Source: RYN-230 sp963720645 (GTDB taxonomy: Bacteria > Actinomycetota > Actinomycetes > Streptosporangiales > Streptosporangiaceae). From it: 64,000 bases of DNA. Where the stretch lies: contig CAVRFX010000006.1 of assembly GCA_963720645.1 (NCBI GenBank), positions 62,001 to 126,000 on the forward strand, given 5' to 3'. The notes beneath the pieces were generated by a model. It did no database searches and was not told the origin of the DNA. It worked only from the letters and a program-made list of their open reading frames with translations. Position 1 is the first letter of the stretch. Each line of letters opens with the position of its first letter. The translations under genes were made by a program, and so were the position numbers. Shown here one piece after another: positions 19,793-31,850 of this stretch.

Positions 19793-20663
19793 GCAGTGCC
19801 AGCCCGGGGGGGCGACCCCCCGATCGCCGCTTCGCGCCGGGCGGCGCCCCCGCCGCCGCGGTCAGCCCGGTACGGCCGGCTGCCGAGGGCACGCCCGCCT
19901 GGCCGGCCCCGACCCTGGCAGTGCCCCGCGAGCCCGGATGGTCGCCGCGCAGGCCGGGCTGGAGCTGCGCATCCTCGTCCGCAACGGCGAGCAGCTGCTG
20001 CTCACGCTGATCATCCCGGTCGCCCTCCTGGCCGGGTTCAGCCTGGAGCCGCTGATCAAGACCGGTTCCGGCCCCCGGATCGACTTCCTGGTGCCGGGGA
20101 TCCTGGCCCTGGCGGTCATGTCCACCGCCTTCACCAGCCAGGCCATCGCGACCGGGTTCGAGCGGCGCTACGGCGTGCTCAAGCGGCTCGGCTCAACGCC
20201 GCTGGGACGGGACGGCCTGATCGCCGCGAAGACCGTGACCGTGCTCGTCGTGGAGCTGGGCCAGGCGGTCGTCATCCTCGCGGTGGGCCTGGCCCTGGGC
20301 TGGCGGCCCGACGCACGCCCGGCCGCCGCGGCCTGGGTGCTGCTCCTGCTGCTGGCGGGCACCGCGGCGTTCAGCGGGCTGGCCCTGCTGCTGGCGGGCA
20401 CCCTGCGGGCGGAGGCCACGCTGGCCGCGGCCAACCTGGTCTACCTGGTGCTGCTCGGCGTGGGCGGGGTGATCTTCCCGCTGAGCAAGTTCCCGGCCGG
20501 CGCCCAGCCGGTGCTGCGGCTGCTCCCGTCCGGGGCACTGTCCGACGGGCTGCACTCGGTGCTGCAGCACGCGGGCGGGCTGCCCGTGCGCGACCTGGCC
20601 GTGCTGCTGGTCTGGGCCGTCCTCGGCATCGGCGTGACCGCGCGGGTGTTCCGCTGGGAGTAG
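19789..20663 (+). CDS. ABC-2-type transporter permease
   Basis: Membrane subunit for the preceding ATPase. From ATG 19938 the protein is 241 residues with about six hydrophobic segments, including LLLTLIIPVALLAGF and AWVLLLLLAGTAAF. The FERRYGVLKRLGSTPLGR loop is typical of ABC-2 permeases. A GTG at 19789, overlapping the ATPase stop, is the expected translationally coupled start, but it is in another frame. The intervening region has a run of seven G and a run of six C, where an indel would reconcile the two. The N-terminal 50 residues are thus uncertain and look disordered (Pro/Ala-rich). Confidence 0.82.
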
Positions 20664-20670
20664 CGGCGCC

Positions 20671-21611
20671 GTGACCCAGGCCAGGGCGGAGGCCGCACTC
20701 GGTGCCACCCGCCGGCGGTGCTCGTGCTGACGGGCATCGTCTCCGTTCAGGTCGGGGCGGGCCTGGCGGCGCGGCTGTTCAGCCAGGTGCCACCGGCGGC
20801 GGTGACCGGGCTGCGGCTGTGGACGGCCGCCGTGCTGCTCGCGGTGCTGGGCGCGCGCGGCCTGCGCCGGGAGATCACCGGGCTGATCCGCCGGCGGGCC
20901 TGGACGGACGCGGCCGTGGTGGTGGCGTTCGGGTTGACCCTGGCCGTCATGAACTTCTCCATCTACCAGGCGTTCGCCCGGATCCCGCTGGGCGTCGCGG
21001 TGACGGTGGAGTTCCTCGGCCCGCTCGCGGTGGCCGTGGCCGCGTCCCGGCGCGCCCTCGACCTGGTCTGGGTGGCGCTCGCGGGCGCCGGGGTGGCGCT
21101 GCTCAGCCGGGCGGGCGGCGCGGCGCCTGCGACCGGCGGCCACGCCGGTGCCGGACCGGCTGCGGCCGGGCACGGGCTGGCCGCGGTCAACCTGGCCGGG
21201 CTGCTGTTCGCGCTGGCCGCGGCGGTTTCCTGGGCCATCTACATCCTGCTCAGCGTGGCCACGGGGCGGCGCTTCCCCGGCTCGTCCGGGCTGACCGTGG
21301 CCATGGGGGTCGCCGCGCTCGCCGTGACCCCGTCAGGCCTGCTGGCGGGCGGGCGGTCGCTGCTGCGGCCGGCGGTGCTGGGCACCGGGGCGGCCATCGG
21401 GCTGCTGTCCTCGATCATCCCGTACTCCCTGGAGCTGGAGACCCTGCGCCGGGTCCCGGCCAAGGTGTTCGGCATCTGGATGAGCATCGAGCCCGCGGTC
21501 GCCGCCCTGGTGGGGCTGGTCATGCTCGGCCAGAGCCTCAGCCTCGCGGAGTGGGCCGCGATCGGGTGCGTCACGGTGGCCTCCGCCGGCGCCGCCCTGT
21601 CCGTCAACTGA
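20671..21611 (+). CDS. EamA/DMT-family (RhtA-like) exporter (frame broken near 20708)
   Basis: A ten-helix membrane exporter related to RhtA (threonine/homoserine efflux). The main frame from GTG 20718 gives 297 residues with two EamA repeats; GIVSVQVGAGLAARLFSQVP, SIYQAFARIPLGVAVTVEFL and VLGTGAAIGLLSSIIPYSLE are characteristic. The GTG at 20671 (VTQARAEAALGAT) is a better start and joins the main frame if one C is restored near 20708 (giving TPPAVLVLTG). It follows the ABC permease by seven bases and may be co-transcribed with it. The substrate is unknown. Confidence 0.85.
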
Positions 21612-21613
21612 CC

Positions 21614-21664
21614 GGCCTGTGGGTGCACGCCGGGTAACTGGCAGGCCTGTGGGTGCACGCCGGG
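21614..21664 (+). repeat. 21-bp direct repeat, two copies, before ctaA
   Basis: An identical 21-bp unit (GGCCTGTGGGTGCACGCCGGG) occurs at 21614-21634 and 21644-21664, a period of 30 bases. It fills the gap between the EamA gene stop and the ctaA -10 box and may overlap the -35 region. Confidence 0.85.
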
Positions 21665-21675
21665 CAGCGCACTCC

Positions 21676-21681
21676 TACGAT
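21676..21681 (+). promoter_or_regulatory. Leaderless -10 box of ctaA
   Basis: TACGAT, six bases, then the GTG at 21688. No Shine-Dalgarno sequence is present. The box decides the start codon of ctaA. Confidence 0.55.
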
Positions 21682-21687
21682 GGGTCC

Positions 21688-22842
21688 GTGCCAGCCGATC
21701 TCAGCCCGGACGCCACCCAGCCCCCCACGGGCGATGCCGCATCGCCTGCGGGCGATGCCGGTCCGGGGAGCGCCGCCCGGCGGAGGTCCCGGGCCTGGGC
21801 CTGGGCTGCCCCGTTCATCTTCCCCACGCCGGCGTCGATGCGCGGGGTCGCGCTGGCCGGCGTGGTGGCCAACGCCGGGATCATCATGACCGGTGCGGCG
21901 GTGCGGCTGAGCGCATCCGGCCTGGGCTGCCCCGACTGGCCGGCCTGCACCTCGGGCAGCCTGGTGGCGGCGCGTACCAGCGGCGACCCGATCGTCCACA
22001 CGTACATCGAGTTCACCAACCGGATGCTGACGTTCGCCCTCATGATCGTCGCAGTGCTGGTCATGGTCACGGCCTGGCGTTTCCGCCCGGCCGGTACCCG
22101 GCGGCGCGCTATCGTCTGGCTGGCCGCCGCCCAGCCGCTCGGCGTCATCGCCCAGGCGGTGCTCGGCGGGATCGTGGTGCTGACGGATCTCAACCCGGCC
22201 GCCGTATCGCTGCACTTCCTGCTGTCCAGCACGATCCTGGCCCTGGCCGTCATCCTCTGGTCGCGCTGCATGGAGGGTGACGGGCCCGCGACCAGGCTGG
22301 TGCGGGCGGACCTGCGGGTGCTGTCCATAGCCCTGGTACCCGTGGTCGCGCTGATGCTCGCGGCCGGCACCGTGGTCACCGGCACCGGGCCGCTGGCCGG
22401 GTCGACCTTTGTCCCGCACGCCGGCGGCGGCCCGGCTTACGTGCCGCGCTACCACCTGCCGCTGGAAGGCGTGACCCAGCTGCACGCGGACATCGGCTGG
22501 ATGCTGGGCACCCTGGTGGCCGTGCTGGCCGTGTGCCTGCAGCTGACCGGCGCGCCGCGGCGGGTGCGCAGGCTGGGCTGGCTGCTCCTCGGACTGGTCG
22601 GGCTGCAGGGAGTGGTCGGCTACTCCCAGTACTTCTCCGGCCTCCCCGCCGGGCTGGTCTGGGTCCACGTCAGCGGTTCCGTGCTGATCTGGATCGCCGC
22701 GCTGCGGCTGATGTTCGCCACCCGGGAACGCGGCCCGGTGCTGCCCGCCACGGGGCCGCCTGCCACGGGGTCATCCACCACGGGGTCATCCACCGGCCTA
22801 GGGGGCGCGGGCCGGACCGTGACGGTGCCGGCCGAAACCTGA
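21688..22842 (+). CDS. ctaA: Heme A synthase (CtaA/COX15)
   Basis: Membrane enzyme that oxidises heme O to heme A for the aa3 cytochrome oxidase. The 384-residue frame is intact, with about eight membrane segments and the family histidines in IVHTYIEFTNRMLT, AAVSLHFLLSS, LHADIGWMLG and WVHVSGSVLIW. The loop with two cysteines, GLGCPDWPACTSG, is present. The GTG start follows a leaderless -10 box. The C-terminal tail (about 30 residues, Thr/Gly/Ser-rich with short repeats) overlaps the 3' end of the convergent prsW-like gene by 45 bases. No ctaB is found next to it, although ctaB is usual between ctaA and tkt in relatives. Confidence 0.93.
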   Translation: MPADLSPDATQPPTGDAASPAGDAGPGSAARRRSRAWAWAAPFIFPTPASMRGVALAGVVANAGIIMTGAAVRLSASGLGCPDWPACTSGSLVAARTSGDPIVHTYIEFTNRMLTFALMIVAVLVMVTAWRFRPAGTRRRAIVWLAAAQPLGVIAQAVLGGIVVLTDLNPAAVSLHFLLSSTILALAVILWSRCMEGDGPATRLVRADLRVLSIALVPVVALMLAAGTVVTGTGPLAGSTFVPHAGGGPAYVPRYHLPLEGVTQLHADIGWMLGTLVAVLAVCLQLTGAPRRVRRLGWLLLGLVGLQGVVGYSQYFSGLPAGLVWVHVSGSVLIWIAALRLMFATRERGPVLPATGPPATGSSTTGSSTGLGGAGRTVTVPAET

Positions 22843-24044
22843 CGCGCCGCGCGGCGCCCACGGGGGCTGCGGCGGCTCTGGCTGGTTGCGGAAGAACGCG
22901 CTGCGGGCCATGGCCATCAGCCGCAGCAGGTCCCGCCGCCGCTGCTCGAACTGGTCCGGGTCGATGATCTGGCGCTGGGCCCGCAGGTGGACCAGGGCCA
23001 GTTCCGTCGCGGCCAGCTGGTAGTCCTCCATGGCCCGGGCCGCGGCCCGGCCCCCGGTGCGGCGGGCCCACAGCCGGGCGGCCTGCCGCTCACGCAGCGT
23101 GCTCAGCATCCGCAGGTCCGCCTCGGTGACCACGCCGATGGCCTCGTACACGGGCAGGAACCGCCAGATCAGGCGGACGATCCGGCGCCGGTCCGCGACG
23201 ATCACCCCGGCCAGGATGCCCAGCACGCAGGCCAGCAGGGCGTACGCGATGGCCAGCCCGTGCAGGCCGAACGCGGTCAGCCCGTTCCACAGGCCGTGCA
23301 GGAGCATGGCGGCCAGCAGGCCCAGCGGCACCACCCACCGGGCGTTCCGGTGCGTGGCCGCGTACGCCACCCCGAGGCCGGTCATGGACGTGAAGATGGG
23401 GTGCGCGAGCGGGGAGAGCACGCCGCGCAGCACGAACGTGGCGCCCAGCAGCCTGACCCCGCCGATCTCCGGGCGGACCAGGGCGCCGATGTAGTAGCCG
23501 ATGTTCTCCATCATGGCGAAGCCGAGTCCCACCATGGCCGCGTAGATGATGCCGTCCGTGGGGCCGTCCAGCTCCTGGCGGCGGCGCCAGAGCAGGATGA
23601 TCAGGATGAGCCCCTTGAGGCTCTCCTCCACCACCGGCGCCCCGAACGTGGCGGACACGTACTGGCCCGTGCTGTGGCCCAGCGCCGGCTGGGTGATGAA
23701 GACCAGCCCGGCGGTGTTGATCACCGCCGCGAGCAGGGCCGCGACGCGGCCCCCCAGGCGAAGGCGAGCACCAGGTTGGCCCGGGGCTCGGGTTCCAGCC
23801 GGTCGATCAGCAGCACGCAGCCGACCAGGAGCGGCACCGGGAGCAGGGCAAACGGCAGCGCAATGAGGAACGGCGCAACGCTGTGCCCGGCGGCGTCCAC
23901 GCTCTGCAGGGCGTCCGTGCCGAGAACCACGATCCCGCAGGCGACAGCGGCGATGATGCCCAGAATCAGGCCGGTCCGCGGCCTGCCCGGGGGACGGCCC
24001 TCGATCACCGCACGCGGGTCGAAGCCGGGCATCGGGGTCGCCAT
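22798..24044 (-). CDS. PrsW-family intramembrane metalloprotease (frame broken near 23740)
   Basis: Membrane protein of the PrsW/RseP-independent glutamic-metalloprotease family; B. subtilis PrsW cleaves anti-sigma factors. The N-terminal frame starts MATPMPGFDPRAVIEG and runs to VLAFAWG. The rest is in another frame and carries the family motifs VVEESLKGLILI, AMMENIGYYIGA, HPIFTSMTG and LLHGLWNGL. One missing G in a six-G run near 23740 accounts for the switch. About eight membrane segments are followed by a cytoplasmic helical tail rich in Arg and Glu. TACGCT lies seven bases before the ATG, indicating a leaderless mRNA. A role in sigma-factor control here is an inference. Confidence 0.87.
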
Positions 24045-24051
24045 GGCAGGG

Positions 24052-24057
24052 AGCGTA
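24052..24057 (-). promoter_or_regulatory. Leaderless -10 box of the PrsW-like gene
   Basis: On the minus strand TACGCT, seven bases, then ATG at 24044. This fixes the start. The 178-base gap to the divergent tkt gene otherwise shows only a possible TAGGGT (24157-24162) on the plus strand. Confidence 0.45.
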
Positions 24058-24222
24058 CCGGGAACTGCAGCGATAAGCCCGCGGCCGTGAGCAGCGGCGC
24101 TCACGGCGGCGTTCCCGGATCGCGGGGGCGGTCCGGGAACGCCGTGAAACTGGGGATAGGGTTTCGATTGCCTGGCCGAGGGGAGGCCGGGCGGAGGCCA
24201 TGAGAGGAGCCCTGATCCCGCG

Positions 24223-26390
<2,168 letters not shown>

Positions 26391-26394
<4 letters not shown>

Positions 26395-27542
26395 CCTCCC
26401 AGCAAACCCCACCGACTCAGCCGGCACCCGCCCACCCGGTCCTCCGCGAGCTGACCGCCGCGGGCGTTTCCATCTGGCTCGACGACATCAGCCGGGAGCG
26501 GCTGCGGACCGGCAACCTGGCCGGGCTGATCCGCGACTGGGCCGTCACCGGGGTGACGTCCAACCCGACGATCTTCGCCAGCGCCGTGGCCCACGGCGAC
26601 GCCTACGACCAGCAGCTCAGGGATCTGGCTATCCGCGAGGTGAAGATCGAGGAGGCCGCCCGCGCGATCGCCACCTACGACATCCGCTGGGGCTGCGACG
26701 TGCTCCGGCCGGTGTACGACGCCACGGACGGCGTGGACGGCCGGGTCTCCATCGAGGTGGACCCCCGGATCGCGAAGGACACCGCGAAGACCATCGCCGA
26801 GGCCCGGGCGCTGTGGTGGATGGTGGACCGGCCCAACATGTTCATCAAGATCCCGGCCACCCTCGAAGGGCTCCCGGCGATCACGGCCAGCCTGGCCGAG
26901 GGGATCAGCGTGAACGTCACGCTGATCTTCTCCCTCGAGCGGTACGGCCAGGTGATCGACGCGTTCATGACCGGCCTGGAGCAGGCGCTCGAGGCGGGCC
27001 ATGACATCTCCAGGCTGGCCTCGGTGGCGTCTTTCTTCGTCAGCCGGGTGGACACCGAGGTGGACCGGAGGCTGGACAAGATCGGCACTCCCGAGGCGGC
27101 CGCGCTGCGCGGCAAGGCGGCGATCGCCAACGCCCGGCTCGCCTACGAACTGTACGAGCAGCGGATCTCGACCCCGAGGTGGCAGGCCCTGCGCGAGGCC
27201 GGGGCCACGGTGCAGCGCCCGCTGTGGGCCTCCACCAGCACCAAGGACCCCGCCTACGACGACACCATGTACGTGGTCGATCTGGTCGCCCCGGACACGG
27301 TCAACACGATGCCGGAAGCGACCCTGCGGGCCACCGCGGATCATGCCCGGCTGCGCGGTGACACGGTGCGCGGCACCTACGACCAGTCGCGGCAGGTCTT
27401 CGCCGATCTGGCCAAGCTCGGGATCGAGTACGACGACGTGGTCCGCGTGCTGGAAGAGGAGGGCGTCGAGAAGTTCGCCGCCTCCTGGAACGAGTTCCTG
27501 GGCACGATCGAGTCGAACATGGCCGCGGTGGCCAAGCCATGA
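26391..27542 (+). CDS. tal: Transaldolase
   Basis: Transfers dihydroxyacetone units in the pentose phosphate pathway. 383 residues, the longer form usual in actinobacteria. The Schiff-base lysine is in MFIKIPATLEG, with VTSNPTIFASAV and SVNVTLIFSLERY also conserved. RPLWASTSTKDPAY and the C-terminal EGVEKFAASWNEFLGTI are typical. It overlaps tkt (ATGA) and zwf (ATGA), so the operon is tightly coupled. The frame is intact. Confidence 0.97.
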
Positions 27543-29267
27543 CCGCTGGGCCGCCTGGTAGCGACAGACGGGGCGCAGTGATGACTGATTCGGCGACCGC
27601 GGCGCAGGACGGCCCCCGGGCGGCCGGGACCGGGCCGGACGGCACGGAGCCCGCGGGGGGCCACCTCAGCGAGGCGGAGCAGGAAGCGCTGACCCAGCCG
27701 GCCGCGCTGACCCCGGTCGTCAGCGGCCCCGCGGCCAACCCGCTGCGGGATCCGCGCGACCGGCGGATCCCCCGGGTCGCGGGCCCCTGCGTCCTGGTCA
27801 TCTTCGGCGTTACCGGGGACCTGGCCCGCAAGAAGCTCATGCCCGCCATCTACGACCTGGCCAACCGGGGCCTGCTCCCCCCGGGCTTCTCGCTGGTCGG
27901 CTTCGCCCGCCGTGACTGGGAGGACGAGGACTTCGCGCAGGTCACCTACCAGGCGGTGAAGGAGCACGCGCGGACCCCGTTCCGCGACACCGTCTGGCAG
28001 CAGGTGTCCGAGGGGGTCAGGTTCGTGCCCGGCGAGTTCGACGACGACGAGGCGTTCAACCGGCTCGCCGAGGTCGTGGCCGAACTGGACGCGGAGCGCG
28101 GCACCGGCGGGAACTACGCGTTCTACCTCTCGGTTCCGCCGAAGTTCTTCCCCCTGGTCGTCACCCAGCTGAAGCGGTCGGGGCTGTCTACCCCGCCGCA
28201 GCCGCCCCCCGGGCAGCCGCGCCCCTGGCGCCGGGTGGTGATCGAGAAGCCGTTCGGTCACGACCTGGCCAGCGCCCGCGCACTGAATGAGACGCTCAGC
28301 GCCGTGTTCCCGCCGCACTCGGTGTTCCGGATCGACCACTACCTGGGCAAGGAAACCGTCCAGAACATCCTCGCGCTGCGCTTCGCCAATACCCTGTACG
28401 AGCCGATCTGGAACCGCGGCTATGTGGACCACGTGCAGATCACCATGGCCGAGGACATCGGCGTCGGTGGCCGGGCCGGGTACTACGACGGCATCGGCGC
28501 GGCCCGGGACGTGATCCAGAACCACCTGATGCAGCTGCTGGCGCTGACCGCGATGGAGGAGCCCGTCTCGTTCGACGCGGAAGCGCTGCGGGCGGAGAAG
28601 GAGAAGGTCCTGTCCGCCGTCCAGCTGCACGATGACCTCGCGGCCACCACCGCGCGAGGGCAGTACGCGGCCGGGCTGGCAAGGCGGCGTCCCGGTGCAG
28701 GGGTTCCTGGAAGAGGAGGGCATGGCGCCCGACTCGCGCACCGAGACCTACGCCGCGGTCAAGCTGCGGGTGGATACCCGGCGCTGGGCCGGGGTCCCGT
28801 TCTACCTGCGGACCGGGAAGCGGCTGCCGCGCCGGATGTCGGAGATCGCGCTTCTGTTCCAGCGCGCCCCGCACCTGCCGTTCGCGGCCACCGATACTGA
28901 GGAACTCGGGCAGAACGCCCTGGTCATCCGGGTCCAGCCGGACGAGGGGGTCACGGTCAGGTTCGGGTCCAAGGTCCCCGGCTCGGCCATGGAAGTGCGC
29001 GACGTGAACATGGACTTCGCCTACGGCGAATCGTTCACCGAAAGCAGCCCGGAAGCGTACGAGCGGCTGCTGCTCGACGTGCTGATCGGCGATCCGCCGC
29101 TGTTCCCGCGGCATCGCGAGGTCGAGCTGTCCTGGATGGTCCTCGACCCCATCGAGGAATTCTGGGCTGAGCATGGCCAGCCCGAGCCGTATCCGGCCGG
29201 CTCGGACGGGCCGCCCTCCGCGGATGCCATGATGGCCCGCGACGGGCGAGCCTGGAGACGGCTTTGA
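27539..29267 (+). CDS. zwf: Glucose-6-phosphate 1-dehydrogenase (frame broken near 28675)
   Basis: First enzyme of the oxidative pentose phosphate pathway, making NADPH and 6-phosphogluconolactone. Motifs in the first frame: VIFGVTGDLARKKLMPAIYD (NADP binding), VIEKPFGHDLASARALN and the catalytic-site run FRIDHYLGKETVQNILALRF. The second frame begins around GWQGGVPVQGFLEEEG and contains VPFYLRTGKRLPRRMSEI and DPIEEFWAEHGQPEPYPAGS. One extra G near 28675 explains the switch. The ATG at 27539 overlaps the tal stop; an ATG at 27581 is an alternative and gives an N terminus closer to other family members. About 575 residues with a disordered N terminus. Confidence 0.93.
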
Positions 29268-29370
29268 GCGCAGCGGCCCGGGGCGCGGCCCGCCGCGGCC
29301 GCGGCACGGGCCAGGCCACGCCCGGCACGACAGCGGGCCACCCGGGCGCGGGCGGAAAGGACTGCCTCCG

Positions 29371-30354
29371 ATGATGATCGACCTGGCCGAGACGACCACC
29401 GACCGGATCCACGAGGCGATCCGCCAGGCGCGGCAGCGGCTCGGCGGCCCCGCCAGCGGGATGGTGCTGACGCTGGTCATCGTGACCGACGAGGCCGCCC
29501 AGTACGACGCCGTACGCTCGGCCAGTGAGGCCGCCCGTGAGCATCCGTGCCGCGTGCTCGCCGTGATCACCCGGCGGCCCGAGGCTGGGTCCCGGCTCGA
29601 CGCCGAGATCCGGGTCGGCGAGTCCGGGCCCGGTGAGGTCGTGCTGCTGCGGATGTACGGCGCCCTGGGTGAGCACGCCGACTCGGTCGTCACCCCGCTG
29701 CTGATGCCGGACACCCCCGTGGTGACGTGGTGGCCCGGGACTCCCCCGGACATCCCCTCCGGCAGCCCGCTCGGCGCCCTCGCGCAGCGCCGGATCACCG
29801 ACGCCGCCTCGGCCGCCGCCCCGCACACCTGCCTGGCCCACCTGGCCTCGCACTACAAGCCCGGGGACACCGATCTGAGCTGGACCCGCGCGACCCCGTG
29901 GCGTTCCCTGCTGGCCGCCACGCTGGACCAGCCGCACGGCACGATCCGCGGCGGCCGGGTCGAAGCCGAGCGCGGCAATCCCAGCGCCGAGCTGATCGCC
30001 TCCTGGCTGTCCGTGCGGCTCCGGGCCCCCTTCGAGAACCGGGTGTCCGGCGGCCCGGGGGTCACTGCCGTCATCTTTGATACCAGTGACGGGGAGGTGA
30101 CGCTGACCCGGCCGGATGGCCGGCTGGCCATGCTGCGCCGGCCCGGTGAGCCTGAGCGCCGGGTGGCCCTGCACCGCCGGGACACCGCCGAGCTGCTGTC
30201 CGAGGAGCTGCGCCGGCTCGACCCCGACGAGGTGTACGCGGAGACCCTCACCCGCTTCGTCCCTTCGCCCGCCGAAACGAAGCGCAACGGCGGCAGCAGC
30301 CGCAGGCGGGCCGCTGCGGACGCGGACACGCCCCGCAAAGACAGAACGCGGTGA
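29371..30354 (+). CDS. opcA: OpcA, glucose-6-phosphate dehydrogenase assembly protein
   Basis: An actinobacteria- and cyanobacteria-specific protein needed for full G6PDH activity and redox control. 327 residues. The core is MVLTLVIVTDEAAQYDAVRS, the HPCRVLAVI segment, TPVVTWWPGTPPDIPSGSPL and DLSWTRATPWRSLLAATLDQ. It is placed between zwf and pgl as in other actinobacteria, and its stop overlaps the pgl start. The C-terminal 25 residues are Arg/Lys-rich and probably disordered. The 100-base gap from zwf shows no clear separate promoter. Confidence 0.95.
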   Translation: MMIDLAETTTDRIHEAIRQARQRLGGPASGMVLTLVIVTDEAAQYDAVRSASEAAREHPCRVLAVITRRPEAGSRLDAEIRVGESGPGEVVLLRMYGALGEHADSVVTPLLMPDTPVVTWWPGTPPDIPSGSPLGALAQRRITDAASAAAPHTCLAHLASHYKPGDTDLSWTRATPWRSLLAATLDQPHGTIRGGRVEAERGNPSAELIASWLSVRLRAPFENRVSGGPGVTAVIFDTSDGEVTLTRPDGRLAMLRRPGEPERRVALHRRDTAELLSEELRRLDPDEVYAETLTRFVPSPAETKRNGGSSRRRAAADADTPRKDRTR

Positions 30355-31130
30355 GCCCGCCCGAGGTGCTCGTCCACCACGACGCGAGCCTGCTGGCCGA
30401 GGCGGCGGCGGCCCGGCTGGTGACCAGGCTGGTGGACGCGCAGGCGAGCTCGGGCCGCGCGCACCTGGTGCTGACGGGCGGCGGCATCGGCACCGCCGTG
30501 CTCGCCGAGCTGGCGGCCGCCCCGGCGCTCGGCGCCGTCGACTGGCGGCGGCTGGACATCTGGTGGGGTGACGAGCGCTTCCTGCCGGCCGGCCATCCGG
30601 AGCGCAACGAGGCACAGGCGCAGCAGGCCCTGCTCCGCTTCGTCAACGCGGACCCCGCCCGGGTGCACCGGATGCCGGGCACCGACGGCCCCGACGGCAA
30701 CGACCCCGAAGCGGCGGCCGCCCGGTACGCGGCCGAGCTGCGCCGGGCTGCCCAGCCGCAGGACCACGGCCCGGTGCCCGCCTTCGACGTGCTGCTGCTC
30801 GGTATCGGGCCGGAGGGGCACGTCGCCTCGCTCTTCCCCGGCATGCCTGCGCTGTACGACGAGCGGCCGGTCGTTGCCGTCCGCGGGGCACCCAAGCCGC
30901 CGCCCACCAGGATCACCATGACGCTGCCCGCCATCCAGCGCGCCCGGGAGGTGTGGGTGCTCGCGGGCGGCCAGGAAAAGGCCGGGGCGGTCCGCCTGGC
31001 CCTGTCCGATGCCGGACCCGTGCAGGTCCCGGCCGCCGGCGCACGGGGCCAGCAGCGCACGCTGTTCCTGCTGGACCGCAGCGCGGCCAGCCAGCTCCCG
31101 CCCCAGCTGAACCGGATCGCGTCACCCTGA
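30351..31130 (+). CDS. pgl: 6-phosphogluconolactonase
   Basis: Hydrolyses 6-phosphogluconolactone, the zwf product. 259 residues: LVLTGGGIGTAVLAELAAAP, DWRRLDIWWGDERFLPAGHP, FDVLLLGIGPEGHVASLFPG and TRITMTLPAIQRAREVWVLA are the family motifs. The GTG at 30351 overlaps the opcA stop (GTGA). It is the last gene of the operon and is convergent with the DUF1707 gene six bases downstream, where I see no strong terminator hairpin. Confidence 0.95.
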   Translation: MSPPEVLVHHDASLLAEAAAARLVTRLVDAQASSGRAHLVLTGGGIGTAVLAELAAAPALGAVDWRRLDIWWGDERFLPAGHPERNEAQAQQALLRFVNADPARVHRMPGTDGPDGNDPEAAAARYAAELRRAAQPQDHGPVPAFDVLLLGIGPEGHVASLFPGMPALYDERPVVAVRGAPKPPPTRITMTLPAIQRAREVWVLAGGQEKAGAVRLALSDAGPVQVPAAGARGQQRTLFLLDRSAASQLPPQLNRIASP

Positions 31131-31136
31131 GCCGGG

Positions 31137-31610
31137 TTAGCGTCCGGGCCCGTCCCCCGGCCCTGAGTCGTGGTCCCCGGTCGCCTGGTCTGGCCCGGGC
31201 CGGTTGACCCGGGTCGGCCGGGTAGCCAGCCGCAGCAGCGTGAACAGGATGACCAGCACGGGGATGAACGCGTAGGGATCGCGGAAGCTGAGCGCGATCC
31301 CGAGCCAGATGACCAGGATGGGCAGCATCGGGCTCAGCCGGCGGCGCGGCGGCCCGGCCGACACGGGCAGCGGCTTCTCCCTGGCCGGCCTGATCTGTGG
31401 TTCCGGCCGGGGAAGCTCCAGACTCGCCTGCCGGGGCAGGTCACGGGTGAGATCGCGGAGTCCGCCCCACGTCTTCGCGGCGAACGCGAGCGTGGTGCGC
31501 TCGTCGAACTCCTCCAGGGTCAGCCGCCCGGCGCTGAAGGCCTCGCGCAGAATTTCGACGACATGCTCACGGTCGGCGTCCGACGCGCGGATACCGCCGT
31601 CATCCGTCAT
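31137..31610 (-). CDS. DUF1707 small membrane protein
   Basis: A 157-residue protein of unknown function. The N-terminal DUF1707 (SHOCT-like) domain is seen in IRASDADREHVVEILREAFS, followed by AGRLTLEEFDERTTLAFAAK. A linker comes next, then two closely spaced membrane segments (about residues 95-125) and a Pro/Gly/Asp-rich tail. DUF1707 proteins are widespread in actinobacteria and unassigned. The ATG at 31610 has the ribosome site GGGGAGG. It is convergent with pgl and divergent from the TrkA-like channel gene. Confidence 0.85.
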   Translation of the reverse strand: MTDDGGIRASDADREHVVEILREAFSAGRLTLEEFDERTTLAFAAKTWGGLRDLTRDLPRQASLELPRPEPQIRPAREKPLPVSAGPPRRRLSPMLPILVIWLGIALSFRDPYAFIPVLVILFTLLRLATRPTRVNRPGPDQATGDHDSGPGDGPGR

Positions 31611-31719
31611 GTCCGGACCTCCCCAAAGACCCTGTCCGTCATTCGCCCCTTTCTTCCGGAGGATACCCCGGACCGGTCACGGCGGACCCCGGCCGGGTGA
31701 CCGGATCCGTCGCCGAAGC

Positions 31720-31775
31720 CCGTCCGCCAGCCCGGCCGCCCGGTCCGCCAGCCCGCCCGCCCGGTCCGCGCGGCC
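31720..31775 (+). repeat. 21-bp imperfect tandem repeat, about 2.5 units
   Basis: The unit GTCCGCCAGCCCG recurs at 31722-31734 and 31743-31755, with a decayed third copy at 31764. It lies in the 240-base gap between the DUF1707 gene and the channel gene and may affect their divergent promoters. Confidence 0.7.
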
Positions 31776-31838
31776 TGCCGGGCGGCGGCGGGGGACGCCG
31801 ATCGCCGGCCCCGCATGGCCAACTGCGCCCCGCTATGG

Positions 31839-31844
31839 TTAGAT
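31839..31844 (+). promoter_or_regulatory. Possible leaderless -10 box of the channel gene
   Basis: TTAGAT, six bases, then GTG at 31851. The spacing matches the other leaderless genes here but the second base deviates from TANNNT. TATGGT five bases further up is an alternative. Confidence 0.35.
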
Positions 31845-31850
31845 CTCGCC

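Noticed and set aside
22741..22842. LPATG in the C-terminal tail of CtaA as a sortase signal
   Set aside because: CtaA is a polytopic membrane protein without a cleavable signal peptide, and the tail lacks a following helix and basic end; the match is chance within a Thr/Gly repeat.
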